Below are positions 1 to 8,776 of a stretch of 64,000 nucleotides of DNA, one piece after another. The stretch's first letter is position 1. Each line of letters begins with the position of its first letter. The position numbers and the translations under genes are program-made. Below the pieces are notes generated by a model, which worked only from the letters and a program-made list of their open reading frames with translations, did not search any database and had not been told where the DNA came from. Location of the stretch: assembly GCF_009695545.1 (NCBI RefSeq), contig NZ_VUNS01000010.1:1-64000 (forward strand), written 5' to 3'. The DNA comes from Victivallis lenta. GTDB lineage: Bacteria; Verrucomicrobiota; Lentisphaeria; Victivallales; Victivallaceae.

Positions 1-8
1 GTTGCCAT
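1..8 (-). CDS. 5' end of a gene running off the left edge (partial)
   Basis: On the minus strand an ATG (6-8) is followed by GCA AC and preceded, 5 nt away, by a good ribosome binding site AGGAG (complement of 14-18). Only the first residues (Met-Ala-) are inside the window, so the product cannot be identified. A TATATT box on the minus strand (57-62) could be its -10 element. The gene would lie downstream of, and in the same direction as, the hydrolase ending at 260. Confidence 0.45.
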
Positions 9-259
9 CGTTTCTCCTATCGGGTTGAGTCCATTCGTTATGTTGTATTCTCATGTAATATACTGCAACCCAAGAGGTTTGCCTCTGTTTTAACTTTAAT
101 TTTACCTGTTATTTCACGGATTTAGGTCCATCTGATCGGTTTTTTCTTCCGGGCGGCCGGATATGCCGCCGGAACTGCTTTCCGATTATGATAGCGCCGG
201 TCCGGCCGTTTTGCAAGCTCCCTCCGCCGAATTTCGCATCGGACCGGCTGCCGTCTGGT
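9..259. other. Intergenic region with no recognised gene
   Basis: This stretch separates the hydrolase stop codon from the putative minus-strand start at the left edge. It is A+T-rich from about 45 to 150 and holds the ribosome binding site and possible -10 box of the edge gene. An imperfect GC-rich inverted repeat lies around 153-178 (TTCCGG...CCGGAA type). It is not followed by a T-run on the minus strand, so I do not call it a terminator. Confidence 0.5.
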
Positions 260-2134
260 TCAGTGCAGTATCACCCGTTCGGGGCCTCGGAGGTAGAGGA
301 GCACGGGAGAGGCGGTCAGGGTATTTTGCGGAATCGCCTGTTTTTCGCCGAGATGGTTTACTGCTTCGGTAACGGTTCCGCTGATCGTCAGCGATACGGT
401 TTCGGGAAGTGTCGGAGTCCAGATCGCCCAGACCTTTTCTCCGTCGGGCCGCACCCAGTGCACCATGTAGACATTCCCCCGCCGGGTCATGACCGGAATG
501 GTCGATCCGGAGGGGCAGAGGTTGCTGAGAACCTGATAGGCCCGGAAGGCCGGCTTGGGTTCCAGATTCTTGCGGACGATTCCGAAATGCGCTTCGTGGT
601 CGTCCCGCGCCCACTCTCCGGAACGGAAGTTGTACCAGAAGCAGCGTGAGACGCCGTTTGAGAACGCGAGCAGATAGGCGCGCGGCAGCAGTTCCGCCTG
701 GCGCTCCTCCGGGGTGTATTCGTTTTCACCGCGCCTGGTGAAGACGATGACGTTCCCTTTGAGATCACTGTTGAGCTTGTAAAGAGCGGCGACCGCACCT
801 CGGTAACCGTCAGCCCCAGCCTCCACGATCGGAAGGAACGTATCTCCCGGCTTCAGGTTGCGGTCGTGCAGGAAACGGGAAGCGGGGGCAAATTCGACCT
901 TGAATTTCCCTTCGAAGACCGCTGCCGGTTTCTGGTACGTCTCCTCCCTCGGAATGCCGTCACGGGTCCACCAGGCGTCCCAGCCGATGTGGAGGCTTGT
1001 CAGGAGCGGCCTGCTGTCGTGCTGGATCAGTTTGACGAATGCGCCGTTGCCGTCGAGCGAGTGGTCGTAGTAGAACGGCAGTCCGGAAGGCAGCAGCAGC
1101 GTACCGCCCCGTTTCACGTACTTTACCACCTCCGGAAAGTATTCGACAGGAAAATCTTCCCCTCCGGTCGGCATCAGAACCGGGTATCGGTACACATCCA
1201 GCCGGGCGATATCGTCCAGGTCGATATGCTTCACTTCCCGGAAACTTTTCAGATGGCGGATGGCGACGTTGATGCCGTGACTGAAGCCTCTCCGGTTGTC
1301 GTCAACAATGACGACCGGAGTCTCCGCAACGCGCAGTCCGATTTGTTCGAGCGCATGGGGCAGCACGTCGCTGACGAGCGAGGTCCCCTGGGCGGTAGGC
1401 CAGCCGATTTCCGTGATCCATATCGGTTTGTCGGCGATTTTGTACTGGTTCATCAGTTCCTTCAGACGCGCCAGTTGCGGAACGAGCCGCTCCGGCACAT
1501 CTTTGCTGAAGTAAGGATGGATATTCATGACATCGAACCACGCCCCCGCTCCGGCTGCAAACGACTCCTCGATGAACTCATACGGTACACCGGAGGTGCC
1601 GCCGTAAAGAACGGTCAGCTTCGGGTCGATTTTTTTGATCTCTTCCCAGGTGCGTTTCAGAAAGGCTGCATAGGTTTTTCCGTCAGGCTCCGGCCCGAAA
1701 CTGTTGAGATTCTGTTCGTTCCACACTTCCCAGTACCGAAGTTGCCCGGCATAGCGGGAGACGATTTTGTTCACATATTCGCGCCACGCTTCTGGGTGCT
1801 TCCAGGCAGGAGACGCCCAGGGGACTGAGTAGTCTAGAATGGGCAGGATGTTCATCTTTTTCCGGGCGGCGGTTTTCATCAGGTCATCGAGGTGCCCGAA
1901 GGTCCAGAGAGCATTCTGCCGCCGATGGACCATCCCCCAGTCGAAGTCGGTGCGGACATGGGTGATGCCCGCTTCACGCATGCTGTCGAACTCCTGCGCC
2001 GCGATGGGGCGTTCCACGTCGCGGCTGACGTGGGCGCAAATCCCGTACGGTTCTTCCAATACTGCCGGTGCGGCCGACAGCGACAATCCGGCCGCTGCTG
2101 CGACGGCGCTTATCCATCCGAATCTTCTGTTCAT
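260..2134 (-). CDS. Secreted glycoside hydrolase, clan GH-A (GH39/GH5-like)
   Basis: A 624-residue exported protein with a Sec-type signal peptide (residues 1 to about 22, ending SLSAAPA). Residues 30-320 look like a (beta/alpha)8 barrel of clan GH-A. The segment YWEVWNEQN places the predicted acid/base at Glu140, and WITEIGWPT places the predicted nucleophile at Glu242, the usual positions on strands 4 and 7. This architecture is typical of retaining beta-xylosidase, beta-glucosidase or related GH39-type enzymes. Residues 320-624 may form a beta-galactosidase-like amidotransferase-fold domain plus a C-terminal beta domain. It lies 43 nt downstream of a pseudopilin gene on the same strand and is probably cotranscribed with it under the regulator at 3123. 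The fold and catalytic pair are fairly secure; the substrate cannot be told. Confidence 0.8.
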   Translation of the reverse strand: MNRRFGWISAVAAAAGLSLSAAPAVLEEPYGICAHVSRDVERPIAAQEFDSMREAGITHVRTDFDWGMVHRRQNALWTFGHLDDLMKTAARKKMNILPILDYSVPWASPAWKHPEAWREYVNKIVSRYAGQLRYWEVWNEQNLNSFGPEPDGKTYAAFLKRTWEEIKKIDPKLTVLYGGTSGVPYEFIEESFAAGAGAWFDVMNIHPYFSKDVPERLVPQLARLKELMNQYKIADKPIWITEIGWPTAQGTSLVSDVLPHALEQIGLRVAETPVVIVDDNRRGFSHGINVAIRHLKSFREVKHIDLDDIARLDVYRYPVLMPTGGEDFPVEYFPEVVKYVKRGGTLLLPSGLPFYYDHSLDGNGAFVKLIQHDSRPLLTSLHIGWDAWWTRDGIPREETYQKPAAVFEGKFKVEFAPASRFLHDRNLKPGDTFLPIVEAGADGYRGAVAALYKLNSDLKGNVIVFTRRGENEYTPEERQAELLPRAYLLAFSNGVSRCFWYNFRSGEWARDDHEAHFGIVRKNLEPKPAFRAYQVLSNLCPSGSTIPVMTRRGNVYMVHWVRPDGEKVWAIWTPTLPETVSLTISGTVTEAVNHLGEKQAIPQNTLTASPVLLYLRGPERVILH

Positions 2135-2177
2135 TCCGTTGTTTTACTCCTGATAGGGTTGGGGAAGGGGCGTCTGG

Positions 2178-2888
2178 TCAGAGCGTCAGTTCGGTTCCGT
2201 CGGCTCTTCTGACCTTTTTCACTTTCATGGGGGAACTTTTCAAATCATTGACGTTCATCGTTTTGACATGTCCGTCCCCGAAGGCGGTATTGAGTCTGTC
2301 GCCATGTCCGAGCCAGAGGAATTCAGTTGAACCGAAGGCGGCGCAGTTTCCTTTCAGACCGGTTCCCGCCATCTCGACGCTATCCGCCAGAACCATGGTT
2401 GCAGAAGGGCGCCGCATCTGGCCGGGAAGCAGGTAAAAGGTATGGTACGGAATGCTCCGGGCGAAATCTCCCAGCTCCGGCTTCAGGTTGGCTGTGTAAT
2501 GGTTGCCGCCCTCGATATCGTCCGTCCAGCTGCGGTAGATTCCATACATGAAATAGAAATTGCCGCTGCCGGCCGGATTGATTTTTCCGGCGGTGCCGTT
2601 CATGGCGGGACACTCGAGCACCGGGCCGCGCGGAAGGTAGTTCAGGAGCGAAAGCCGGTACCCCCAGGTCTTGCTGCCGCCGCCGTCCTGAATGGTGCCG
2701 GCGATTGCTCCGTAGTCGTCGGCGTACATCAACAGCGCCGTCATGCACTGTTTCTGGTTGTTGACGCAACTGCTGGTCCGGGCGCTTTCCCGCGCCCGGT
2801 TCAGCGCGGGCAGCAGCATTCCGGCGAGAATGGCGATGATGGCGATCACTACCAGCAATTCGATCAGGGTGAATTTCGATCGGTTCAT
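2178..2888 (-). CDS. Type II secretion-like pseudopilin (H-X9-DG family), cassette 1
   Basis: A 236-residue protein with a prepilin-type N-terminus ([14 protein letters not shown]) followed by a hydrophobic helix ending in [11 protein letters not shown]. The globular part ends with the H...N..F.DGH signature ([14 protein letters not shown]) typical of the large pseudopilin-like families of Lentisphaerota and Planctomycetota. The start at 2888 is chosen because GGAGA lies 8 nt upstream; an upstream in-frame start (2978) would add 30 residues that break the short prepilin leader. The residue before the cleavage site is Lys, not the canonical Gly, while Glu+5 is kept. It is the first gene of an operon with the GH-A hydrolase. 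Whether it forms a filament, anchors the hydrolase or does something else is unknown. Confidence 0.85.
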   Translation of the reverse strand: MNRSKFTLIELLVVIAIIAILAGMLLPALNRARESARTSSCVNNQKQCMTALLMYADDYGAIAGTIQDGGGSKTWGYRLSLLNYLPRGPVLECPAMNGTAGKINPAGSGNFYFMYGIYRSWTDDIEGGNHYTANLKPELGDFARSIPYHTFYLLPGQMRRPSATMVLADSVEMAGTGLKGNCAAFGSTEFLWLGHGDRLNTAFGDGHVKTMNVNDLKSSPMKVKKVRRADGTELTL

Positions 2889-2943
2889 GATTTCTGTCTC
2901 CACATTGCGGTTGTTGTCTTTTCGATGGAAAAGCGATTTAACT

Positions 2944-2985
2944 GGTATAATTATACCGGATGTACACAGATTAAACAAACTGTGT
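2944..2985 (-). promoter_or_regulatory. Promoter and candidate operator for pseudopilin/GH-A operon
   Basis: GGTATAATTATACC (2944-2957) is a perfect palindrome that supplies a TATAAT -10 box on the minus strand (2950-2955) and another on the plus strand. Upstream on the minus strand, ACACAG-N10-CTGTGT (2964-2985) is an inverted repeat covering the -35 region (TTGTTT at 2973-2978). A dyad on the -35 box of an operon divergent from a GntR/LacI-type gene is a reasonable operator candidate; a related but less regular ACACAG...CTGTTT occurs at 3073-3095 near the regulator's own -10 box. Confidence 0.5.
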
Positions 2986-3056
2986 CATTTTGATTTTGAG
3001 ATATCATCCGAAAAAAGAAATTCAACCGGAAATTTACAGGTGGCAGCATACTTCCC

Positions 3057-3084
3057 TTGACAATTCTCCGTGACACAGTATTGT
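3057..3084 (+). promoter_or_regulatory. Sigma70-type promoter of regulator gene
   Basis: A perfect -35 box TTGACA (3057-3062) is followed after 16 nt by TATTGT (3079-3084). The start codon is 39 nt further on. Confidence 0.55.
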
Positions 3085-3122
3085 AAGAACTGTTTCAGAA
3101 ACGAGCGGAGGGAGCGGAAGCC

Positions 3123-4193
3123 GTGTCACGTGATATTCAGCATCGGGCGGATCGCCTGTACGAAACGCTGCAGTCGGAGCTGGACCGTTTTGTCGTGTCG
3201 CAGCGTTTTTTCTCGATCCGCGAGCTGATCCGCCGGCACCGGGTATCGCGGCGGATCGTCGAGAAGGTGCTCGCAAGGCTTGAGAAAGAGGAGCAGATCA
3301 GGATCGAACCGGCCAGAGGAATCTTCGTCTGCGAGCGCAGGCGCAATACGCGCATCATCACGTCGGTCCATTACGACTGGCCGGCGGAGTATCTGCAGAA
3401 GCTCGATACGGCGATCGAGAAAGAGGTGAAGACGCATCCGGGGTGGGTATTTTCCCGCGCTTTCTTCAGCCCGGATTCCGAAATCCGCTTTGTGGAATTC
3501 CTGAAGAAGGTGCATGGGGACGCGATTTTGCTGATTCTGCCGTTTTTCCGCCTGGGGCAGCAGGAGATTGCGGAGATTCTGGGACTGCCGACCCCGATGA
3601 TTTTCCTGGGCAACGATATTCTGTGCGAAGGCGTCAATGCGATCGATTCTCTCCCGGAGGAGGCCGGCATGCGGGCGGCGGAGTGCCTGCTCCGCAATGG
3701 ACATCGCCGGATCGCGCTGATTCTCTCGGAGCCGCAGAGCGTCGGTTCCTGGCGGCGGAACGATGCATTCCTCGCCTACCTCCGGCTGCACGGGGTTTCC
3801 CCGCGGATCATTGACTGCGAGGTCCGCAGCGGGGAAGCCTCCTGCGCCAAGACGCATGACCGGATGACGGCATACTTCAGGAGGTACGGGGCGGATTTCT
3901 CCGGCTGTTTCGCCACCAGCGACTACTCCGCGTTCGGTGTGGTGAGCGCCTGCCGGGAGTGCGGTTACGGAGTTCCGGAGGAGATCAGCGTCATCGGAGC
4001 CGGCAACATTGCCAGCGCGGCCTGCTTTTTCCCGCCGCTCACCACGATCGCGGACGATCTGCCGGGCAGCGTCCGCGCCATCCGCGAGGGCCTTGAGGAG
4101 CTGTTCTGCGGCGGGCGCTTCGGAATCCGGACCGTACCGGCGGGCCTGATCGAACGCCAATCCGTCCGCAACCTTGCCGGCGGGGGCAAATAG
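3123..4193 (+). CDS. GntR/LacI-type transcriptional regulator
   Basis: A 356-residue regulator with an N-terminal winged-helix DNA-binding domain (about residues 10-75; SIRELIRRHRVSRRIVEKVLARLEKEE) fused to a periplasmic-binding-protein-like effector domain (about 80-350; contains RNGHRRIALILSEP and PEEISVIGAGN, as in LacI-type sensors). The start is GTG at 3123 with GGAGGGAG 8 nt upstream. It is transcribed away from the pseudopilin/GH-A operon and is its most likely controller, probably as a repressor released by a sugar. It reads towards the GH42-like gene, which is on the opposite strand and ends 28 nt away. The fold assignment is firm; the effector is unknown. Confidence 0.85.
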   Translation: MSRDIQHRADRLYETLQSELDRFVVSQRFFSIRELIRRHRVSRRIVEKVLARLEKEEQIRIEPARGIFVCERRRNTRIITSVHYDWPAEYLQKLDTAIEKEVKTHPGWVFSRAFFSPDSEIRFVEFLKKVHGDAILLILPFFRLGQQEIAEILGLPTPMIFLGNDILCEGVNAIDSLPEEAGMRAAECLLRNGHRRIALILSEPQSVGSWRRNDAFLAYLRLHGVSPRIIDCEVRSGEASCAKTHDRMTAYFRRYGADFSGCFATSDYSAFGVVSACRECGYGVPEEISVIGAGNIASAACFFPPLTTIADDLPGSVRAIREGLEELFCGGRFGIRTVPAGLIERQSVRNLAGGGK

Positions 4194-4221
4194 CTTCCCT
4201 GCCGGGAGGAAAGGCACCGGA

Positions 4222-6756
4222 TCAGGGCAGGATTGCGGTTTCGCCTTTTTTCAGGTGGAGCTGCCGTTCTCCTGCTCGGTAAATTCCGTCTTCCGGGGCG
4301 TTCACCGCACGGAAATGCGGATTGGCGTACACGTTGGCCGGCCGATCCGTGAAGATCTGTACGCCGGATAATTCGGCCATATGGCGCAGCAGGGGGGGCG
4401 GCAGTTCCGTCGTACCGCAGAAAAGCTGCGGTGCCGTTCCGGGGCGTAGAACCACGGCGGGCTTTCCGTCGCGGTAGGTCGCGAGGACGATGTCTCCCTT
4501 TTCCGGACGGACGGCCAGCCGCGGTTTCTGATCAGCGTCGGGGCCGAATTGGTCCGGCAGGCCCGCCCGCCTTCCGGCTTCGGTTGAAATGACCTGAAAG
4601 GTGCCTGCTTCGAGTTCTTCGACGGTGAAACCGGTCGTCTCCCGGACTGCCTGTATGGAGAATGTTCCCCGGTCAAGGTCGATGCAGCCCGGCGCCCAGC
4701 ACCAGACGGCTCCGCTCTTCTCCGCAAGCTTTCGCAGACGCGTTCTCGTTATCCGGTCGAGTGCGTAGACCGAGGTGAAGAGGTTGAGTTTCGGCGCAAT
4801 GCGTTCCGCGAGCAGGTCGTCAAGCAGGTACAGCCCGGCGGGAGCGCCCACCCGGTTCAGGGAGGCCCGGACCTGACTCGCCAGCGGGGCCGTGGTCGTC
4901 AGAGAAGCATCTTCCCCGGCTATGTGGCACATGGAGCGCTCGTCTGTCAGCAGCGCGATTTCGGGGCGGAACGGCGCGGGATTTCGCAGCAGCTTTTCCT
5001 CGATCGGACGGAACTCGTCCATGACTTTCCATAGGGACCGATCGTTGAACCAGCCGGTTCCACCGAGATCCATCCACCAGGTTCCGTAGTTGTGTGCTGC
5101 GGCGATTGCGAGGTTGCGCCGCAGCAGCAGGCGGCTCTCCTCCTGCGTGTGTGCGCCGTTCTCCCACCCCGGAGCACGGTTTCCGGTCCGGGCGGCAATG
5201 TGTGTACTGGTGTCGTCCTCATTGAACCAGAGCTTGCCGGAGAGCGTTACGCTTTCGGCGGGGCCCATTGTTGTACCGCCGCCGCCAAGGTGTCGGTCCT
5301 GATAGGATTGCGGACCAGCCAGGATGTCGATGTCGGGCGAATCGAGAATCTTCCGCAGCGCGTAATGGCCTGATGCGGCGGGACCGTTCGGAACCGCCGC
5401 GAATTCGAACGAATAGCCGTAGAAGAAGACGCAGAGCCGGTCCGGTCCGGCCGCTTCCCGGACGGTTCGCGCCAAGGCGAGAATCGTCTCCGCAACAGTA
5501 TCCTGCTGGAAGAAGGCGAAGTCCAGCGCAGCGCCCTCTTCAGCCGGAAGGCGCAGCGCCCGCCCCGGCGTTCCACGACGGGTTTTTCTGTCGGGGACAC
5601 TGGCTGTTTCTAGGCGGGCCGTCGGATCATTCCACGCTTTTCGCAGCCGTGCGTCATCCCGGTATTTGTTTTTCAGCCAGGCGCGCCAGGCGGAGAGGGT
5701 AGCCGGGTCATAGCCGTTCAGCGGCTTTTTCCAGGTATCCACGTAGAACCATTCATCGGTGTTGCCGCCGGCCGGATGGTAGCCGGCCATGCGGTCGGGA
5801 AAGCTCTTCTCGCAGTAGTCGATCAGCAGCCGGAGCGCCTCGGCGGCGTCTTTGCGGTATTTCCTGGAGGCGAGGCTGGGGGAGGCACCGCATCTGCCGT
5901 CGTCGAATTGCATCAGTTCGTCCGGATTCCGCCTGAGCCACCAGGCGGGCGGATCGAGCTTGATCCGGGGCAGCAGGTATGCACCGGGGTTGGCTTCCAG
6001 AATCTGGCGGCAGAAGCGGTCCAGTTCGGAATAATCCGGCCTGCCGCCCGGAGGAACCCAGATACCGGTGCATTTGAAGGAGACGATATTAACACCGGAT
6101 TTCGCGGCAAGCTTTACCTGGTCCGGCAGCGCGGAAGGCAGGCCGCCGAGCAGTTGATGGTTGTCCTTCTGGCGGTGAACGGTCGGACGGAATGGGCGCG
6201 GGGCGTCTGCCCGCCCGCGGATCGTTACTCGGTAGCGGTGTCCTTTCGCGAACTTCAGCCCTGGCAGGTACATGTGAAAGCCACGCAGCCGGGGATCGGT
6301 CGTCATGTCGATCCTGAGGATGCCGGACTGGGTTGTGAAGTTCAGCGGCGGCTTCCGGTCGATTCCGGCGCTCCAGAATCTCCACTCGGCTTGGAATCCG
6401 TCATCGAACCGGCACGATTTGAGCATATTGCCGGTTGTCAGGTCCTCGATATCAATCCGGCTGAAAAAGACGCTTCCGGTCTCCTCGCCGAAGCGAAGGT
6501 GAAGCGCTCCGACGGAACAATCTTCGTATGCGGGGAATTCGAAGCTGGTAACGCTCCAGTCCGGCCGCAGCTCGGTACTCCCGGCGCTGTAAAATGTGTG
6601 CCCCCAGAACATGCGGCTGCGTACCGGGACGCCGTCCCGGGTCAGTTGCGGTACCCCGGAGGAGGATTCCACACGGAACGACGCGCCGGAAAGCGGAAAC
6701 AGCAGCAGGGCGGACATCGCTCCGGCGGCAAAGAGGATGGTCGTCAGATCTTTCAT
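4222..6756 (-). CDS. Secreted GH42-like beta-galactosidase family protein
   Basis: An 844-residue exported protein with a signal peptide (residues 1 to about 25). Residues 30-190 form a beta-rich N-terminal domain with RFDDGFQAEWRFW, as in carbohydrate-binding-type modules. A TIM barrel follows (about 205-560). GNTDEWFYVD puts a plausible acid/base at Glu335, and KLWFNEDD carries a candidate nucleophile. Residues 600-740 resemble the amidotransferase-fold trimerisation domain of GH42 enzymes (EIALLTDERSMCHIAGED), and a small C-terminal beta domain closes the protein. It follows the pseudopilin gene with the two coding regions nearly abutting, so the two are probably cotranscribed and perhaps coupled. 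The family link is by pattern only and the activity may differ from beta-galactosidase. Confidence 0.75.
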   Translation of the reverse strand: MKDLTTILFAAGAMSALLLFPLSGASFRVESSSGVPQLTRDGVPVRSRMFWGHTFYSAGSTELRPDWSVTSFEFPAYEDCSVGALHLRFGEETGSVFFSRIDIEDLTTGNMLKSCRFDDGFQAEWRFWSAGIDRKPPLNFTTQSGILRIDMTTDPRLRGFHMYLPGLKFAKGHRYRVTIRGRADAPRPFRPTVHRQKDNHQLLGGLPSALPDQVKLAAKSGVNIVSFKCTGIWVPPGGRPDYSELDRFCRQILEANPGAYLLPRIKLDPPAWWLRRNPDELMQFDDGRCGASPSLASRKYRKDAAEALRLLIDYCEKSFPDRMAGYHPAGGNTDEWFYVDTWKKPLNGYDPATLSAWRAWLKNKYRDDARLRKAWNDPTARLETASVPDRKTRRGTPGRALRLPAEEGAALDFAFFQQDTVAETILALARTVREAAGPDRLCVFFYGYSFEFAAVPNGPAASGHYALRKILDSPDIDILAGPQSYQDRHLGGGGTTMGPAESVTLSGKLWFNEDDTSTHIAARTGNRAPGWENGAHTQEESRLLLRRNLAIAAAHNYGTWWMDLGGTGWFNDRSLWKVMDEFRPIEEKLLRNPAPFRPEIALLTDERSMCHIAGEDASLTTTAPLASQVRASLNRVGAPAGLYLLDDLLAERIAPKLNLFTSVYALDRITRTRLRKLAEKSGAVWCWAPGCIDLDRGTFSIQAVRETTGFTVEELEAGTFQVISTEAGRRAGLPDQFGPDADQKPRLAVRPEKGDIVLATYRDGKPAVVLRPGTAPQLFCGTTELPPPLLRHMAELSGVQIFTDRPANVYANPHFRAVNAPEDGIYRAGERQLHLKKGETAILP

Positions 6757-6757
6757 A

Positions 6758-7459
6758 TCAGATGTTCCTGGGAATGCCGTCGGGAGTGTAAACCTGCGTC
6801 GGCAGCTGCGGAATCCGGACGCCTTCGTTAAGCTGGTTCAACCGCTTCGCGTCCCCCGCCTCGGCATGGCCGTCGACGAACATCATATTGACGCGCCCGC
6901 GGGAATGGTATTCCGCCGGCATGCACCAATAGCCGCCGCCGAACATGTACTGAATGTACATGCGGTTGGAGTGGTTCCGCGATAGCGTATCCATCGCCAG
7001 CGGCAATTGCATGGGGTCGCGGAATCGCTTCACGAAAATATACTTGCCGCCACCGGTCGGATAGATGACGGCCTTTTCCGGCAGGGTACCGTCGTTCCAG
7101 CCGAGCCCGTACACAAAGTACCACGGGTGGGTTTCGCCGGCTTCGATCGGGATGGAGGTCGGGCAGCGGGCCGCTTTGTAGTAGTCTCCGAACTGCATGT
7201 AGCCGAGGTCGTTCAGTGCCCGGGCATAACCGTAGACCGCACCATCCCGGGTGGAGACCCACTGCCAGGAGATGATCTCGCGGTTGTCCTGCGCGTATTG
7301 GATCTGGGCGAGGCCGAGCTGCTTTTGCTGGTTCAGGCAGCTGGTGCCCCGCGCCTTTTCCCGCGCCCGGTTCAGGGCGGGCAGCAGCATTGAGGCAAGG
7401 ATGGCGATGATCGCAATCACGATCAGGAGCTCGATCAGGGTAAAGGTTTTTCTGCACAT
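6758..7459 (-). CDS. Type II secretion-like pseudopilin (H-X9-DG family), cassette 2
   Basis: A 233-residue protein opening with [14 protein letters not shown] and a hydrophobic helix to [15 protein letters not shown]. The C-terminal [14 protein letters not shown] carries the family signature. The residue before the presumed cleavage site is Thr; Glu+5 is present. The gene lies between the regulator (36 nt upstream) and the GH42-like hydrolase (abutting downstream), all on the minus strand, so regulator, pseudopilin and hydrolase look like one operon. The tight coupling suggests that the pseudopilin works with this particular hydrolase. Confidence 0.85.
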   Translation of the reverse strand: MCRKTFTLIELLIVIAIIAILASMLLPALNRAREKARGTSCLNQQKQLGLAQIQYAQDNREIISWQWVSTRDGAVYGYARALNDLGYMQFGDYYKAARCPTSIPIEAGETHPWYFVYGLGWNDGTLPEKAVIYPTGGGKYIFVKRFRDPMQLPLAMDTLSRNHSNRMYIQYMFGGGYWCMPAEYHSRGRVNMMFVDGHAEAGDAKRLNQLNEGVRIPQLPTQVYTPDGIPRNI

Positions 7460-7494
7460 GGGGCGGATCGTCCTTTCTGTTGATGCATCTATGA

Positions 7495-8610
7495 TTACGG
7501 TTTCGGCGTCAGATCTTTGACACTTTCGCGTCCGATGACGTGGTGGGGGAACGAAATCCGGCGTTCGTCCGGTGTTTTGCGCCCGGCGGCGATTTCTACT
7601 GCCAGCTTGCTCATGGCCATGAAGTCACAGTCGATCACCGTCAGGCGCGGGTGGACATAGCGGCAGAAGGTACGGTCACCTTCGCCGATCACGCTGACCT
7701 TGTCCGGCACGCGGATCCCGAATTCAGCCAGCGTCTGGTGCGCCACGAGGGCGCAGGCGCCGGAGGTGACGATCAGTCCGGTCAGCTGCCGACTGCGGAT
7801 CACGTCGAGGTTTTTCTCCAGTTGTTTGCGCGTTGCGTCGAGAGAGCTCTCCCACGGGCTGATGCCGGAAGAGAAAATCTGTTCCGGAGGCAGTTCCACC
7901 CCGGCCATTTTCAGCCGCCGGGAGACTCCCTTCAGTTGAAGCTCGTTGGCATTGTTGGCTGGTTCGCTGCGGAGATAACCGATCCGCCGGTGGCCGTTTC
8001 GCAGCAGCACTTCCGCCATCAGTGCGCCGCCGTCGAGGGCGTCCGGCATCAGCCGGTAGATGTTGTTTGGTGCATCGTCGTAGAGCATGGAGGATTCATA
8101 GAGCACGATCGGCATATTCAATGTGCCGAGTTCCCGAAGTTCTTCGGCGGAGAGTTGCCCCGCGCCGTGTTTCAGGATCACGCCCGCGCAATTTTTCCGG
8201 CTTCGGGCGAAATCTGCGATTTCGGAGGCGTGCGTTTCGCGGTTGAGCTTGCAGTTCACCACGGCGATATCGTTCTGGCGGCAATACTGTTCGATCATGT
8301 AGACCTTGCTCCAGATTCCTTCGTCCGGATAATCTGTGTAGGCTACGACGATTGTCGTTTCGCATTTGGTCTGCGAGAATTCCGTACGGCCGATTGCGGT
8401 CGGCCGGCGATTGACGGTGATCCCGACTCGCGGACGGCGTATGATCATTTGCTGATTTTCCAGCTCCGTCAGCGCCCGGTTCACGGTCGCCATCGAGACG
8501 CTGAACCGCTCCATCAGTTGCCGCACTGAAGGCATGCGGTTAAGCGAATGCGGTTTCCGGATCTCTTCGAGTAGAAAATCTTTCACTACTTCGTATTTTA
8601 ATTGCGCCAT
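7495..8610 (-). CDS. GntR/LacI-type transcriptional regulator
   Basis: A 371-residue regulator: winged-helix GntR domain at residues 1-68 ([29 protein letters not shown]) and a LacI-type effector-binding domain from about 75 to the end ([25 protein letters not shown]). I chose the ATG at 8610 over the in-frame ATG at 8658, because the latter falls inside the promoter (TTGACT-17-CATAAT). It heads the minus-strand operon with pseudopilin and GH42-like hydrolase and is divergent from the GDPD gene. An inverted repeat in the shared intergenic region may be its operator. Confidence 0.85.
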   Translation of the reverse strand: MAQLKYEVVKDFLLEEIRKPHSLNRMPSVRQLMERFSVSMATVNRALTELENQQMIIRRPRVGITVNRRPTAIGRTEFSQTKCETTIVVAYTDYPDEGIWSKVYMIEQYCRQNDIAVVNCKLNRETHASEIADFARSRKNCAGVILKHGAGQLSAEELRELGTLNMPIVLYESSMLYDDAPNNIYRLMPDALDGGALMAEVLLRNGHRRIGYLRSEPANNANELQLKGVSRRLKMAGVELPPEQIFSSGISPWESSLDATRKQLEKNLDVIRSRQLTGLIVTSGACALVAHQTLAEFGIRVPDKVSVIGEGDRTFCRYVHPRLTVIDCDFMAMSKLAVEIAAGRKTPDERRISFPHHVIGRESVKDLTPKP

Positions 8611-8645
8611 GTTCTCATTGTCCCAGCATAAGTGTTGTCTGTGTA

Positions 8646-8674
8646 TATTATGATCCATTTCCTGTAAAAAGTCA
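8646..8674 (-). promoter_or_regulatory. Promoter of regulator/pseudopilin/GH42 operon
   Basis: Minus-strand -35 TTGACT (8669-8674), 17-nt spacer and -10 CATAAT (8646-8651), about 36 nt before the chosen start codon at 8610. Confidence 0.6.
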
Positions 8675-8676
8675 AG

Positions 8677-8727
8677 ACTGTATCGAAAAAATAAATAAAA
8701 TTTTAATATAGTAATGTTGCGATACAG
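8677..8727. promoter_or_regulatory. Inverted repeat between divergent genes, candidate operator pair
   Basis: CTGTATCG (8677-8684) and its exact reverse complement CGATACAG (8720-8727) flank a 35-nt A+T-rich stretch. One arm sits next to the -35 of the minus-strand regulator promoter, the other overlaps the -35 of the plus-strand promoter of the GDPD gene. The arrangement fits a regulator bound at two half-sites, but it could be chance. Confidence 0.35.
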
Positions 8728-8745
8728 GCAGGCGGATGATATATT
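8717..8745 (+). promoter_or_regulatory. Promoter of GDPD gene
   Basis: TTGCGA (8717-8722), 17-nt spacer, TATATT (8740-8745); the start codon at 8777 lies 31 nt beyond. Confidence 0.5.
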
Positions 8746-8776
8746 ACCACAAACCGGAAAGGAGCGGTGGACTGAA

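Noticed and set aside
153-178. Terminator for the GH-A hydrolase gene
   Set aside because: A hairpin can form, but on the minus strand it is followed by A residues and not by T, so it does not fit a Rho-independent terminator for that gene.
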